A stretch of DNA of 64,000 nucleotides, from assembly GCA_963778375.1 (NCBI GenBank), contig CAVZTX010000025.1, positions 1 through 64,000 on the forward strand, in the 5' to 3' direction. The translations under genes and the position numbers were made by a program. Numbering within the stretch: position 1 is the stretch's first letter; each line of letters begins with the position of its first letter. This stretch comes from CAVZTX01 sp963778375. Lineage in GTDB: Bacteria > Chloroflexota > Ktedonobacteria > Ktedonobacterales > Ktedonobacteraceae. The notes beneath the pieces are model-generated. The model saw only the letters and a list, made by a program, of their open reading frames with translations. It was not told where the DNA came from and did not search any database. Shown in pieces: positions 35,713 through 44,869 of the stretch.

Positions 35713-37068
35713 TTACTTCACCTTTACAGGTTCGCTAACACTTGCCACAACCGGAGTTCGTACGCGGCCTTCTTCCGGTTGCATAGAGGCCTCTTCACGC
35801 GCCACCAGGACGCGTTCCCAGGCCTTGAAAAACGGATAGTAGATAACAGCAGAAACAGCGAGATCGAAGAACTGAAGGAGACTGCCGCGAATGTCTCCGC
35901 CAGTCGCGACAAAGCCGCTGATTCCGAGAGGGACTGTAAATGGTTGCATCACAACGGGCACATGCACAAGACCAACCGAGAACGCAACGTAATTTATCGT
36001 AACAATGATGACCGGTACCAGCACAAAAGGAATCATCATCAACGGATTAAGTACCATCGGCACACCAAATGTCACGGGTTCGTTGATATTAAATATTGCT
36101 GGCCCCAACGCCACCTTGCCCACCGTACGTAACTGAGCCGAACGCGAGCGCAGCATATATATCACCAACGGCCACGTAGCTCCAGAACCGCCCAGATGAG
36201 CAAAAATATGGAAGAACGGTTCGGTCACAATGCCATGTCCACCACTCGAATTTCCCGCAAGCGTCGTCAACCAGAATGGCAGAGCAATCGCCGTTACCAC
36301 ATTCATCCCATGAATACCCACCGACCACAGCAACATCATCAACACAATCTCAAGCAACGCCGCCGGATAGCTATTCTGCACAAACACCAGTGGTTGAAAC
36401 GCCTGCATGAACAAGGAAGGCAGGGTCAATTGATGCAGTTCACCATCCGTTCCTGTAAATGTATGGATACTGACAAACCACTCGATGGCCCAGACCAGCG
36501 TCAAAAGCAAAAAAGCGGGTACCAGAGCCTCAAAGGCTCGCTTGACATTCGGCGGCACCGTCTTAGGCAGCTTAATCGTAAAGCGTGATCCACGGAACCA
36601 GCGCACGACCTTTGTGGTCATAAGCCCTATCAGGATAGCAACAAGCAGTCCCTGTCCGCCCCAGTACGGCAAAAGCTCACCCAGGCTCAATGTCGTCAAA
36701 TCGCGTACGGGCACACTGGCGACCAGAAAAAGCACCATCGCCAGCACAGCCGGTTGCACCGGTTCAGTCCGTAGATACTGCGCCAGACTATACGCTACAC
36801 CGAAAGCCAGAAACAATGCCATCAGTCCAAACGAGAGCTGATACGGTACCAGAATAGCCGCCTGATACGGCGCAATCAGATGGGCAAGAGCAGGAATCGG
36901 TGGATTTGCCACAATCAGAAACAGGCTGCCTGCAAGCACCAGTGGCAAAGTAAAAATAATGAAGCCATCGCGCACGGCCTGCAAATACACACTGCTCGCC
37001 AATGCACCAAGCGGAGGAACGAGATAGCGCTCGAACCAGGCGGTACTCCGCTCAATCATCATGCTCAC
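35713..37068 (-). CDS. PTS lactose/cellobiose-type EIIC permease
   Basis: 451 residues with about 10 transmembrane segments. Family motifs include VRDGFIIFTLPLVLAGSLFL near the N-terminus, FVQNSYPAALLEIVLMML, LLWSVGIHGMNVV, and LGPAIFNINEPVTFGVPMVL then NPLMMIPFV, the conserved N-E-P sugar-binding region of the cellobiose EIIC group. It carries and phosphorylates a beta-glucoside or chitobiose-type sugar with EIIB. Its start overlaps the EIIB stop by 4 bases. No EIIA, HPr or EI is in the window. The C-terminal ~30 residues are a polar cytoplasmic tail. Confidence 0.92.
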   Translation of the reverse strand: MSMMIERSTAWFERYLVPPLGALASSVYLQAVRDGFIIFTLPLVLAGSLFLIVANPPIPALAHLIAPYQAAILVPYQLSFGLMALFLAFGVAYSLAQYLRTEPVQPAVLAMVLFLVASVPVRDLTTLSLGELLPYWGGQGLLVAILIGLMTTKVVRWFRGSRFTIKLPKTVPPNVKRAFEALVPAFLLLTLVWAIEWFVSIHTFTGTDGELHQLTLPSLFMQAFQPLVFVQNSYPAALLEIVLMMLLWSVGIHGMNVVTAIALPFWLTTLAGNSSGGHGIVTEPFFHIFAHLGGSGATWPLVIYMLRSRSAQLRTVGKVALGPAIFNINEPVTFGVPMVLNPLMMIPFVLVPVIIVTINYVAFSVGLVHVPVVMQPFTVPLGISGFVATGGDIRGSLLQFFDLAVSAVIYYPFFKAWERVLVAREEASMQPEEGRVRTPVVASVSEPVKVK

Positions 37069-37397
37069 GCCGTCGTGTTTCCTTCCTGCCTACTGGCAAG
37101 CAGGTGAAGCACCTGTTCCAGCACAGCCTGCCCATTCATCGTTGCATAGTGAAACGGCTCAATCAACGCCACCGGCTTGCCCACTTCGGTCGCCAGCTTC
37201 TCAATACTCTTACGCAAGTGACGAATCTGTGGCGCAATCAGCACCACATCGCACTCCTCAACCCTCGCTGCGTACTCGCCCGCGCTCAACGCCTCAACAG
37301 TCAGTTCATATCTAGCCGCCACAGCTGCCGCCAGCATACTATCCACCAGCAAGCTAGTAGACATCCCCCAACTGCAAACAATCAGTACCCAAATCAT
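37065..37397 (-). CDS. PTS lactose/cellobiose-type EIIB
   Basis: 110 residues from ATG 37397, chosen for GGGGGAAAG upstream; an open frame to 37544 is only upstream extension. The start WVLIVCSWGMSTSLLVDSML holds the phosphorylated cysteine (residue 8) and the following loop of the lactose/cellobiose EIIB fold; VVLIAPQIRHLRKSIEKLA is the conserved second half. It passes phosphate from EIIA to the sugar at EIIC. It is the first gene after the sigma-54 promoter at 37503-37518. Confidence 0.9.
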   Translation of the reverse strand: MIWVLIVCSWGMSTSLLVDSMLAAAVAARYELTVEALSAGEYAARVEECDVVLIAPQIRHLRKSIEKLATEVGKPVALIEPFHYATMNGQAVLEQVLHLLASRQEGNTTA

Positions 37398-37502
37398 AGC
37401 AACTTTCCCCCACAAGTTCCGAATTTGTAGTTGCGCACATTGCGATACAGCCAGATACAAACTGCTTTTCTGAAAAATACTTTTTAGGTACACTCTATAC
37501 AT

Positions 37503-37518
37503 TGCAATAATCGTGCCA
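37503..37518 (-). promoter_or_regulatory. Consensus sigma-54 (-24/-12) promoter of the PTS genes
   Basis: On the minus strand the bases read TGGCACGATTATTGCA, a full match to TGGCACR-N4-TTGCW. The -12 GC is at 37504-37505. Transcription should start near 37,490, giving a leader of ~95 bases to EIIB. The gene directly upstream encodes a sigma-54 activator with GAYTGA. Confidence 0.85.
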
Positions 37519-37520
37519 AT

Positions 37521-37546
37521 TAGTGTGTCACACATATAGCACACTA
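37521..37546. promoter_or_regulatory. Inverted repeat, likely activator site for the PTS promoter
   Basis: TAGTGTG (37521-37527) and CACACTA (37540-37546) are separated by 12 bases, immediately upstream of the -24 element and overlapping the levR-like stop codon. Related RTGTGCTA motifs occur upstream of the levR-like gene (40646-40760). Such a site fits dimer or hexamer binding by the LevR-type activator; binding is inferred. Confidence 0.6.
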
Positions 37547-39331
37547 CGAGAAATCAGATCCCAACAACGGATTGACAATAAAAATATCAACCTGCCTCAA
37601 AATACCCACAATATTATATGCCTCCTCATCCGGCAGTGGACGCGCTACCTGCGCACTCAGGACTTGCAGTGCTCTCCGGCAGATACTCAACTCACGCGGA
37701 AACTGCTCCTCTACCTGTGCCCGCACGGCCTCACTGACAAGCATCCCCTTGAGATGCGTACCCCGCTCCAGAATACACGCCAGATGGAGTATCAAGCCCG
37801 CCAGTACCTCAATATCAAAGGTCTCGCCGACCTCAACCTCAATCAGCTCAATCATACGCTCAATCAGAGGCATCGCCCGCACAGGATTGAGGAAGAGCAG
37901 TCGCTGGCTAAGCGTGTGCGAAATCTCGCGCATCAGATCCGCACGCTGGCTAAACACTAACGCATTGCCATTACTTGACGAGGGCTGTCCGGTAAATACC
38001 GATGATGAGCCATTCTGCTCAAATGAAGGTGAGAGCAGAGCTGGATCAATCAACGTACCACCCAATAAAGTACGAAGCCGTGCAATTCCATCGCCAAACA
38101 GAAAATCGGTCAGGCCAATGAAAGGATAGCTCTCCAGGTGTGGATTAATCGTCCCAACCACCGCCACTACATGACGATCTCCCACCAACCGTTGCACATC
38201 GTCCTCCGTCTTACTCGAGAGACTAATGTCCATGCAGATTATCTCTACCCCCTGCTCACGTAAGCCAGGCAGGTGCTCATCTATCAATTCAGCAATCTTC
38301 GTTGCACTGCCGAAGCCGGTCAAGCAAACTGAAAGGATAACTCGTGGAGACTGATCTGGCACGAATCCAGCGTTTCTCTCGCTATATTCGTCCTCAAATG
38401 AGGTCTGCTGGACAAACGTAGACTCGCCTCTCCAAACAGAGCCGCCTTTGTTTTGCTCCTCTATGGAAGGCACGAGCGTCAAGCTCGTCGCCAATTGATC
38501 AAGTGTCAGATGCCGAGAACGTTGTGCTCGCCGCACAGCATCCACCACCAATGGCGCAGAGACTCCCGCTACAGTACGCACTTGCACGCCAGTCTGCTGC
38601 GTCACCATCTCTCCCAGAGAAAGCAGCGAGGCAAAATCGACCAGCAACAGCACGCCACTCCCCGAATCAGCTACCTTTACCCACTGCGCTACCTGTCCCA
38701 GCAATTCTTCCGGCGATTGCTCCAACGTCAACTCTACCCATCTCACAAAATTCACGCCAACCAGCGTATTCGCCAGCTCTGCCAGACCTGCCGCAATCCC
38801 ATGGCCATGCGTTGCCACCACTACTCCCACCTTCGACTGCTCACTGCTTAACAGTGCATCAGCGTTGGCAAGCAACACCGCCAGCACGTCCGTCTCGCTT
38901 TCTGGCAAGGAGATACCAAGCGACGAACGAAAATGTACCAGGGCCATGCGTGCCACCTCGTACTCAATTGGATAGGTGCGCCGCACAGATTCAATCGCCA
39001 GTTCGGCAATTTGCCGCCCACGCGCAATATTTTCTAGTGTGCTGGTCAAGTGCATAGCCAGCACCAACTCCAGTTTCTCCGGGAATACGCGGTCCAGTTG
39101 TTCTTCCGCGTATTGCACAATATGCCGGCAGACCGCCGCTATACGCTCGTCAATCAAGTTTGATATCAATTCCTGTCGCCCCCCGATAACCTCGTCGGCA
39201 AATCGTTGGAAATAGTGCTGAATATTCAAGTGCAACAGCCGATTAATATCGCTTTCAGGCAAGCCACTCCTGCGTAGAGTAGTGAGATCGGTATTGATGG
39301 TATCGTAGAGGTCCTGTGCAGACTCCGGCAA
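37544..39331 (-). CDS. LevR-type PTS regulator, PRD/EII C-terminal half
   Basis: About 595 residues; TTG at 39331 could start it but has no clear ribosome site. Order: PRD1 (~60-140, histidine in LAMHLTSTLENIARG), an EIIA-Man-like domain (KVGVVVATHGHGIAAGLAEL, active His), an EIIB-like domain (VILSVCLTGFGSATKIAELI, with the CLTGFG loop), and PRD2 (FDIEVLAGLILHLACILERG). PRDs are phosphorylated by HPr or EIIB and tune activator strength to sugar supply. This is the exact continuation of LevR/ManR architecture after the upstream ORF, whose stop codon lies 2 bases away in another frame. One-base loss or gain between ~39,331 and 39,360 is the simplest explanation. Confidence 0.88.
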   Translation of the reverse strand: MPESAQDLYDTINTDLTTLRRSGLPESDINRLLHLNIQHYFQRFADEVIGGRQELISNLIDERIAAVCRHIVQYAEEQLDRVFPEKLELVLAMHLTSTLENIARGRQIAELAIESVRRTYPIEYEVARMALVHFRSSLGISLPESETDVLAVLLANADALLSSEQSKVGVVVATHGHGIAAGLAELANTLVGVNFVRWVELTLEQSPEELLGQVAQWVKVADSGSGVLLLVDFASLLSLGEMVTQQTGVQVRTVAGVSAPLVVDAVRRAQRSRHLTLDQLATSLTLVPSIEEQNKGGSVWRGESTFVQQTSFEDEYSERNAGFVPDQSPRVILSVCLTGFGSATKIAELIDEHLPGLREQGVEIICMDISLSSKTEDDVQRLVGDRHVVAVVGTINPHLESYPFIGLTDFLFGDGIARLRTLLGGTLIDPALLSPSFEQNGSSSVFTGQPSSSNGNALVFSQRADLMREISHTLSQRLLFLNPVRAMPLIERMIELIEVEVGETFDIEVLAGLILHLACILERGTHLKGMLVSEAVRAQVEEQFPRELSICRRALQVLSAQVARPLPDEEAYNIVGILRQVDIFIVNPLLGSDFS

Positions 39332-39332
39332 A

Positions 39333-40601
39333 CTATTCGAGGCTCAAACCGGTAGGAGTAAAAACATGGGTGGCCTCAAGCAAATGCAGCACAGGTTCCA
39401 GCGAACGATGTAGTTCAGCAGTGCGTAGCAAACCACGCCGCACGTGATCTGGTAAAACGCCCAGGTGTACGGTCAGTTGAGGCAGGTTATGAGTGCGGTA
39501 CTCCAGGTAAGCTCGTGCGCAGGTAAGCTGCGCATCAGTCCGCAGTTGCCCAATGTTCCCCGGACATTCGTAAAGAAGCAGCGCTCGCAGCACCTGTGGC
39601 ACAACATGAATATTCGTCCCAATACTGCTGCACTCCGTTGTAAAAAAAGCCCGCAGGAGTTCATAGCGCTCCATCATCGTGCGCTCTTGCAGGCCAGGCA
39701 AATCGATCGTCATCGGAATACGCCGCCGGAAGGTTGGCAACAGCGCCACACTCGGATCCTCCGTTGTCGCGGCAAGCAGAAGCAGCGATGATCGTCGTTC
39801 GTGTACATCCCCCAAACGCCGGAAGCGCTCCCGATCCATCAGGTAGAACAACATCTCCTGGCCCTCTGGTGGCAGGCGATGCACCTCATCAAGAAACAGA
39901 ATCCCCCGATGAGCCTGCTCGACCAACCCTTCACGATCACGCTCCGCACCCGTATAGGCCCCCCGCACCACGCCAAAAAGATGCGCCATCAAAAGCTGGG
40001 GATTCGCTGCATAATCAGCACAGTTGAAGCTAATGAAAGGGGCATCAGGAGGCAAGGCCTTGAGATCCAGCGCAAAGGCGTGCATCAGCCTCGCAAAGGT
40101 TGTCTTACCAACGCCACTCGGCCCATACAGCAGTGTATGCAGCCCGCGTGGTGGATACAGCATAGCCGCCTTAGCCTGCTGAACCGCCACCTTCAATCCC
40201 TCGTTGGCACCTATCAACGTTTCAAAGCTGGTAACGACAGCGCCAACCTGCACAGAAGCAGCGACAGCAGGGGGTTTGCCAGGCTCCTGTGTCTTCAATG
40301 GAGTTGGCAGTTCTGGACGCACGCCCTGCCAACTTGCATGTCCATTGCTTTCATGTGGCGATCCAGTACCGGTAGAGGGCGTTTTGATAACGAACAGGAC
40401 GGGACGTCCGGGGATTCGTTCGATCATCCCTTCCTGAGCAAGCAAATTGAGGTCACGACTGGCATTAGTACGATCTACCCGAGCTTGCTTTGCTACTTCT
40501 TCCGCACTGAAGCCTGAATAACGACGCAATGCACCACGTTGTGCCGGTCGCTGTGCGCACAAGGATCGTAGTGCCTCAAGTACACGATCTTTGCGGAGCA
40601 C
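39333..40601 (-). CDS. LevR-type sigma-54 activator, N-terminal half
   Basis: 422 residues from GTG 40599-40601, with AGAAGGAG upstream. Residues ~1-65 form a winged HTH (GFSAEEVAKQARVDRTNASR, LAQEGMIERIPG). Residues ~130-370 are an AAA+ sigma-54-interaction domain: TLLYGPSGVGKTTFARLMHA (Walker A), RGAYTGAERDREGLVEQAHR (GAYTGA, the LevR variant of GAFTGA), RGILFLDEVHRLPPEG (Walker B) and an arginine finger zone FRRRIPMTIDLPG. Normal LevR proteins of ~930 residues continue into PRD domains, which here are the next ORF. It should drive the PTS promoter at 37503. It has its own TGTG-rich upstream region with inverted repeats. Confidence 0.92.
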   Translation of the reverse strand: MLRKDRVLEALRSLCAQRPAQRGALRRYSGFSAEEVAKQARVDRTNASRDLNLLAQEGMIERIPGRPVLFVIKTPSTGTGSPHESNGHASWQGVRPELPTPLKTQEPGKPPAVAASVQVGAVVTSFETLIGANEGLKVAVQQAKAAMLYPPRGLHTLLYGPSGVGKTTFARLMHAFALDLKALPPDAPFISFNCADYAANPQLLMAHLFGVVRGAYTGAERDREGLVEQAHRGILFLDEVHRLPPEGQEMLFYLMDRERFRRLGDVHERRSSLLLLAATTEDPSVALLPTFRRRIPMTIDLPGLQERTMMERYELLRAFFTTECSSIGTNIHVVPQVLRALLLYECPGNIGQLRTDAQLTCARAYLEYRTHNLPQLTVHLGVLPDHVRRGLLRTAELHRSLEPVLHLLEATHVFTPTGLSLE

Positions 40602-40645
40602 TCAACGACTCCTTCTAGACAGGCTATACGAAGCCACCTGACAGT

Positions 40646-40759
40646 GAGTGTAGCACACTCATCTACAGTGAGCAAGCGAAAATACTAACTCACTACGCTT
40701 CATTAACGTTTAGTGTGCTCTTGTTATACTACGTCTGTGTATGTGTGCTATTTCACACA
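40646..40759. promoter_or_regulatory. Cluster of AGTGTGCTA-like motifs upstream of levR-like gene
   Basis: GAGTGTAGCACACTC (40646-40660, arms of six), TAGTGTGCTC (40711-40720) and TGTGTGCTATTTCACACA (40742-40759, arms of six) share AGTGTGCTA with the site at 37521-37546. They probably bind the LevR-like regulator, so it may control its own gene. No sigma-54 promoter is seen here. Confidence 0.5.
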
Positions 40760-40855
40760 AAGTATATTCCTCTTGACTCCTTCCACTCCAATCTCACGTA
40801 ATACCTGAAAGAACATCCTCTACTCCCCACCACATACAGAAAGAGTGAACCAAGC

Positions 40856-41812
40856 ATGACAATGAAATTTGGCTTGATCGTCCCACAGGGCTGGCGTATG
40901 GACCTCGTCGGCATAACCAACTCCGTCGAAGCCTACGAAACCATGACACGCGTCGCACAAGAAGCCGAATCCCTCGGATACGACTCGATCTGGTTATTCG
41001 ACCACTTTCACACAGTACCCGAACCAACACAAGAAGTCACCTTCGAATGCTGGACAAGTACAGCCGCACTCGCCCGCGACACAAAGCGTATACGCATCGG
41101 TCAAATGGTCACCTGCAACGGCTATCGCAATCCTGCCCTATTGGCAAAGATGGCAAGCACCGTAGACACGCTCAGCCACGGTCGTCTCGATTTCGGCATC
41201 GGCGCGGGTTGGCATGAGCAAGAATTTCAAGCATACGGTTATGACTTCCCCGATGGACCAACTCGCCTGCGCCAACTACGTGAAGCCGTACAAATCATCT
41301 TAAAAATGTGGACCGACGAGAAGGCTGAATTCGAGGGAAACTACTACCATGTGCGCGGTGCCATCAATTCACCCAAAGGAGTGCAGAAACCGCACATTCC
41401 GCTACTCATTGGCGGAGGCGGCGAACAAGTCACCTTGAAAATCGTCGCGCAATTCGCCGATGCCTGCAACATCGGAAACCTTGATAACGAAGGGCTTGAG
41501 CACAAATTTTCCATCCTCAAAAAGCACTGTGAAGAAGTTGGCAGAGATTACAACAGCATCAAGCGCACCGTAATGTTTAACTGCGCCATCGCCGAGACCG
41601 ACGAGGCCGCCGTTGCCAAAAGTGGACCATTCCGGCGCAACATCCCTTCAGGCCGCATCCGTGAACAAGCCCTCGTCGGCACACCCGACGTCATTCGCCG
41701 CCGCTTAACAGAGATCGAACAAACCGGTGCGCAAGAAATCATCCTATACATGCCCGATTCTGCAAAATTAGAGTCCGTACGCTTGTTCGCCAGGGAATGT
41801 ATGCCAAAATAA
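40856..41812 (+). CDS. LLM class F420-dependent oxidoreductase
   Basis: 318 residues, full length. Motifs of the TIGR03560-like branch: KFGLIVPQGWRMDL, AQEAESLGYDSIWLFDHFHT, TFECWTSTAALARDTKRIRI, NPALLAKMASTVDTLSHGRL, FGIGAGWHEQEFQAYGYDFP and PHIPLLIGGGGEQVTLKIVA. The fold is an (alpha/beta)8 barrel that binds F420 or FMN. The substrate is unknown. It is divergent from the levR-like gene. The truncated cousin at 22684 shows the same opening motifs. Confidence 0.9.
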   Translation: MTMKFGLIVPQGWRMDLVGITNSVEAYETMTRVAQEAESLGYDSIWLFDHFHTVPEPTQEVTFECWTSTAALARDTKRIRIGQMVTCNGYRNPALLAKMASTVDTLSHGRLDFGIGAGWHEQEFQAYGYDFPDGPTRLRQLREAVQIILKMWTDEKAEFEGNYYHVRGAINSPKGVQKPHIPLLIGGGGEQVTLKIVAQFADACNIGNLDNEGLEHKFSILKKHCEEVGRDYNSIKRTVMFNCAIAETDEAAVAKSGPFRRNIPSGRIREQALVGTPDVIRRRLTEIEQTGAQEIILYMPDSAKLESVRLFARECMPK

Positions 41813-41920
41813 AGCGCTCCCACGTTTTAAACTATGTTCTTACCCACTCAAGCTTTCACGGCAATGTGATACCCTATACACACATCCAAAGCGGCCACTA
41901 ATAAAATGGAGGAACATAGT

Positions 41921-42763
41921 ATGAACAAAAATGATGTTGAAGCTGCATTCACCGCGGCAGGACTCTCACGTCTTCTAAAAGATATTGATCGGATATCGAA
42001 AGCCTCGATTCGGCTGTATACAACTCGCGTCGATGAGTCCACGATGCCGCTCGGAGCATCTAAGCTTGGCGGGCTTCCCGACCTGCCAACAAAAGCAAGC
42101 TGGCCCGAATGGAAGGGCCTGCCACAGTCTTTTATCGCCCAAATACAACTCGCTGACATAAGTTCCTACGACACAGACAAACTGCTGCCGCATACTGGAA
42201 TGCTCTGGTTTTTCTATGATGCACAACAGCAAACCTTCGGAGCCGACCCCGCAGATCGAGGCGGCTGGCGCATTATCTTCAAAGAAAACTATCAACTCCC
42301 ACTACAGCGCATGCCAGCACCCTCCTCGCTTCCAGCCTCCAGTCAATTTCACACGTGTTCCCTCAACTTTGCGAACGATATCACTTTATCGCAGCAGCCC
42401 CAACTCGAAATCCCCAACTTCGACTGGACGACAGAAGAACAACAAAAATACGAGACATTGCTCTCAACATTCTTCCCACCTGCCCCTACGCATCATCGAT
42501 TGCTCGGGTTTCCCAATACCATTCAGGATGACATGCGCATCCAGTGCGAGCTCACCTCTCACGGCGTAACAGATCCGAACGACCCACGCGTCGCGGAATT
42601 GTCGAAAGATGCCATGAATTGGCAACTCCTCCTCCAGGTCGATTCAGACGATCAAGCCGGTATGCGCTGGGCCGATGCGGGTATGCTCTACTATTGGCTG
42701 AAGCAGGCCAACCTCCAATCACATGATTTCGATGATAGTTGGCTCGTGTTGCAATCCGACTAA
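41921..42763 (+). CDS. DUF1963 (YwqG-like) protein
   Basis: 280 residues from ATG 41921, with GGAGG about 9 bases upstream. The family pattern is SKLGGLPDLPTKASWPEWKG, SFIAQIQLADIS, GMLWFFYDAQ, HHRLLGFPNTIQDDMRIQCE, WQLLLQVDSDDQAGMRWADA and GMLYYWLKQANL. YwqG proteins are cytoplasmic, widespread and of unknown role (some occur beside toxin/immunity genes). Length is normal for the family. No partner is adjacent. Confidence 0.88.
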   Translation: MNKNDVEAAFTAAGLSRLLKDIDRISKASIRLYTTRVDESTMPLGASKLGGLPDLPTKASWPEWKGLPQSFIAQIQLADISSYDTDKLLPHTGMLWFFYDAQQQTFGADPADRGGWRIIFKENYQLPLQRMPAPSSLPASSQFHTCSLNFANDITLSQQPQLEIPNFDWTTEEQQKYETLLSTFFPPAPTHHRLLGFPNTIQDDMRIQCELTSHGVTDPNDPRVAELSKDAMNWQLLLQVDSDDQAGMRWADAGMLYYWLKQANLQSHDFDDSWLVLQSD

Positions 42764-42813
42764 AGACACTGAACGGTAGGAAAAGATTTCATAAGGAAAG
42801 GAGCAGATCAGCC

Positions 42814-43365
42814 ATGAAATTTGCACGTTTGCTGGGCCTTATCATAATGATGGCCGTATCGCTAGCCTTCAGCGCATGTAATATATCGGTTACAACTCCT
42901 AATTCATCGGGGAATACCTCATCAAGCGGCGAACCAAACTGGGGTATGCAAACCAAAACATCGGGATGCACGGTTCATGGCGCTTTACAGGACATGGCCT
43001 GCACACCGGGCGCTATCCTGGCAACTGGAACAAAAGATGCCATTTGTCAATCTGGATATGCCAGTTCAGTACGCAATGTACCAACAAGTGAGAAGAACCA
43101 GGTCTATGCCGAGTACGGAATAACAAGTCACCTGTCCGGTCAGTACGAAGTCGACCACCTTGTATCATTAGAGCTTGGAGGCTCCAACGACATTGCCAAT
43201 CTCTGGCCCGAAGCCGCCAGCCCAAAGCCAGGATTTCATGAAAAAGACAAGGTCGAAAATTACCTGCATGACCAGGTCTGTTCCGGTGCCATCTCTTTAA
43301 AAGAGGCTCAAATCGAGATCGCAACCAACTGGTTAGCCGTCTATAACCGCATGCCGACCAAATAA
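42814..43365 (+). CDS. Secreted lipoprotein with HNH-nuclease-like core
   Basis: 183 residues from ATG 42814, with AAAGGAG about 13 bases upstream. A lipoprotein signal (LIIMMAVSLAFSAC) precedes a Ser/Asn-rich linker. The C-terminal ~110 residues contain CQSGYASSVRNVPTSEKNQV, YEVDHLVSLELGGSNDIANL (HNH first histidine region), WPEAAS..PGFHEKDKVENY (last histidine) and four cysteines that may pair. The arrangement matches HNH nucleases, but it is exported and its substrate is unknown. It could cut DNA outside the cell, or be an unusual HNH-fold protein. It is a lone gene. Confidence 0.75.
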   Translation: MKFARLLGLIIMMAVSLAFSACNISVTTPNSSGNTSSSGEPNWGMQTKTSGCTVHGALQDMACTPGAILATGTKDAICQSGYASSVRNVPTSEKNQVYAEYGITSHLSGQYEVDHLVSLELGGSNDIANLWPEAASPKPGFHEKDKVENYLHDQVCSGAISLKEAQIEIATNWLAVYNRMPTK

Positions 43366-43371
43366 CAGAAC

Positions 43372-43400
43372 TTGTTTTCTCCTATCCACTCTGCTACACT
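43372..43400 (+). promoter_or_regulatory. Promoter candidate before the glutamine synthetase-like gene
   Basis: TTGTTT at 43372-43377, a 17-base spacer, and TACACT at 43395-43400. The gene's TTG start lies at 43484. Confidence 0.4.
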
Positions 43401-43483
43401 AACTCAAGTAAAGTAGTTCAGCCTGGCAGTACTGCTCTTCCATTTGCTCCAGGATTAGCACGTAGATAGGAGAAAGCAAGAAG

Positions 43484-44848
43484 TTGAATATCCAGGACGT
43501 CTTACAACAGGCCCAAATGGAAAACCTGCGGCTCGTACGATTTTTGTATTGCGACAACGGCGGCATTATCCGTGGCAAAGCAACCCATGCCAGCAAACTG
43601 CCCGCACGTATCCATGAAGGCATCGGACAAACACTTGCCATGCAGGCCTTTACCGGAGTCGAGTCACTAGCTCCTGTCGAGGGCATGGGACCGGTTGGCG
43701 AATTCCGTCTCATTCCCGATCCAAACACCTTTGTCATTTTGCCCTACGCACCCAACACAGGCAGCATGATGTGCGACATGATTCGCCTCGATGGTCAACC
43801 CTGGGAGGCATGCCCACGCACCTTCCTCAAACGTATGATTGACCGCCTCGCCAAAGAGGGCATGCAAGCCGAAGCCGCTATTGAACACGAATTTTACCTC
43901 GCTATTCAAGATGAGGATGGCAAGTATGTCCCCGCCGATTCCAGCCTCTGCTACAGCAGTATTGGCCTGGATGAGCAAGCCGACACCATAGACGCCATCC
44001 TCGAAGCTCTGGAAGATGAGGATATCTCTCCTGAACTCTTCCATACCGAACTAGGTCCTGCCCAACAAGAATTATCTATTTCTCATGCCGATGCGCTGCG
44101 AGCCGCTGACAACGTCTGTCTTGTCCGCGAAACCGTACGCGGCGTGGCCCGCACCTTCGACCTCTTCGCCACATTTGCCCCCAAACCCTTCCTCGATCAG
44201 GCAGGAAGTGGAGCACACATCCACCTCAGCCTCTGGGGAACCGAAGGAAGCGACCATTCTGGCAAAAACCTCTTCTACGATTCTCATGAACGTGGCGGGT
44301 TAAGCCAGCTTGGAAAATATTTCATAGGTGGCGTGCTGCGTCATATACGCGGACTGGTAGCCATCACATGCGCTAGCCCAAACTCCTATCGACGGCTGCT
44401 CCCCCATTTCTGGAGTTCAGCATATGAAGCTTATGGCTTCGACAATCGCGAAGGTGCCATCCGCATCCCCTCAGCATTCTGGGGTCGTGAAGGTGATTCA
44501 ATGAATCTAGAGTTAAAACCCTCCGATCACAGTGGTAACCCCTATCTGGCAATAGGCGCACTGCTCGCGGCAGGCCTTGACGGCATCAAGAATAACATCG
44601 ACCCCGGCCAGCCGCAGGAGATCGACCCGGGCAACTACAGCGACGAAGAGCGCGAACAGCATGGCATTCGCCGTCTACCCACCTCACTTGACGAGGCGCT
44701 AGACGAACTGGAGCGTGACACAGTGTTGATAGAAGCCCTCGGTCCCTTACTCGCCTCTTCTTATATCGCCGTCAAGCGCAACGAAGCTGCATTCTTCAAA
44801 GAGAAAACTCCAGAGGAAGAGGCATCGCAGCATTTCTACAAGTATTAA
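43484..44848 (+). CDS. Glutamine synthetase family ligase
   Basis: 454 residues from TTG 43484, with GGAGAAAG upstream. N-terminal beta-grasp part ends with LAPVEGMGPVGEFRLIPDP; the catalytic part has AAIEHEFYLAIQDEDGK, TELGPAQQELSISHADALRA, GSGAHIHLSLWG, NSYRRLLPHFWSSAYEAYGF, NREGAIRIPSAFW and ELKPSDHSGNPYLAIGALLA. All metal and ATP-grasping residues seem to be present. It ligates glutamate (or a relative) to an amine. It resembles the small-amine/polyamine gamma-glutamylating branch and the C-terminal half of FluG/NodGS more than the housekeeping GlnA, which is usually longer or has the extended N-terminus. A FluG-type amidohydrolase lies at 48992. Confidence 0.88.
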   Translation: MNIQDVLQQAQMENLRLVRFLYCDNGGIIRGKATHASKLPARIHEGIGQTLAMQAFTGVESLAPVEGMGPVGEFRLIPDPNTFVILPYAPNTGSMMCDMIRLDGQPWEACPRTFLKRMIDRLAKEGMQAEAAIEHEFYLAIQDEDGKYVPADSSLCYSSIGLDEQADTIDAILEALEDEDISPELFHTELGPAQQELSISHADALRAADNVCLVRETVRGVARTFDLFATFAPKPFLDQAGSGAHIHLSLWGTEGSDHSGKNLFYDSHERGGLSQLGKYFIGGVLRHIRGLVAITCASPNSYRRLLPHFWSSAYEAYGFDNREGAIRIPSAFWGREGDSMNLELKPSDHSGNPYLAIGALLAAGLDGIKNNIDPGQPQEIDPGNYSDEEREQHGIRRLPTSLDEALDELERDTVLIEALGPLLASSYIAVKRNEAAFFKEKTPEEEASQHFYKY

Positions 44849-44869
44849 GCGATCAATGCCTTAACAACA

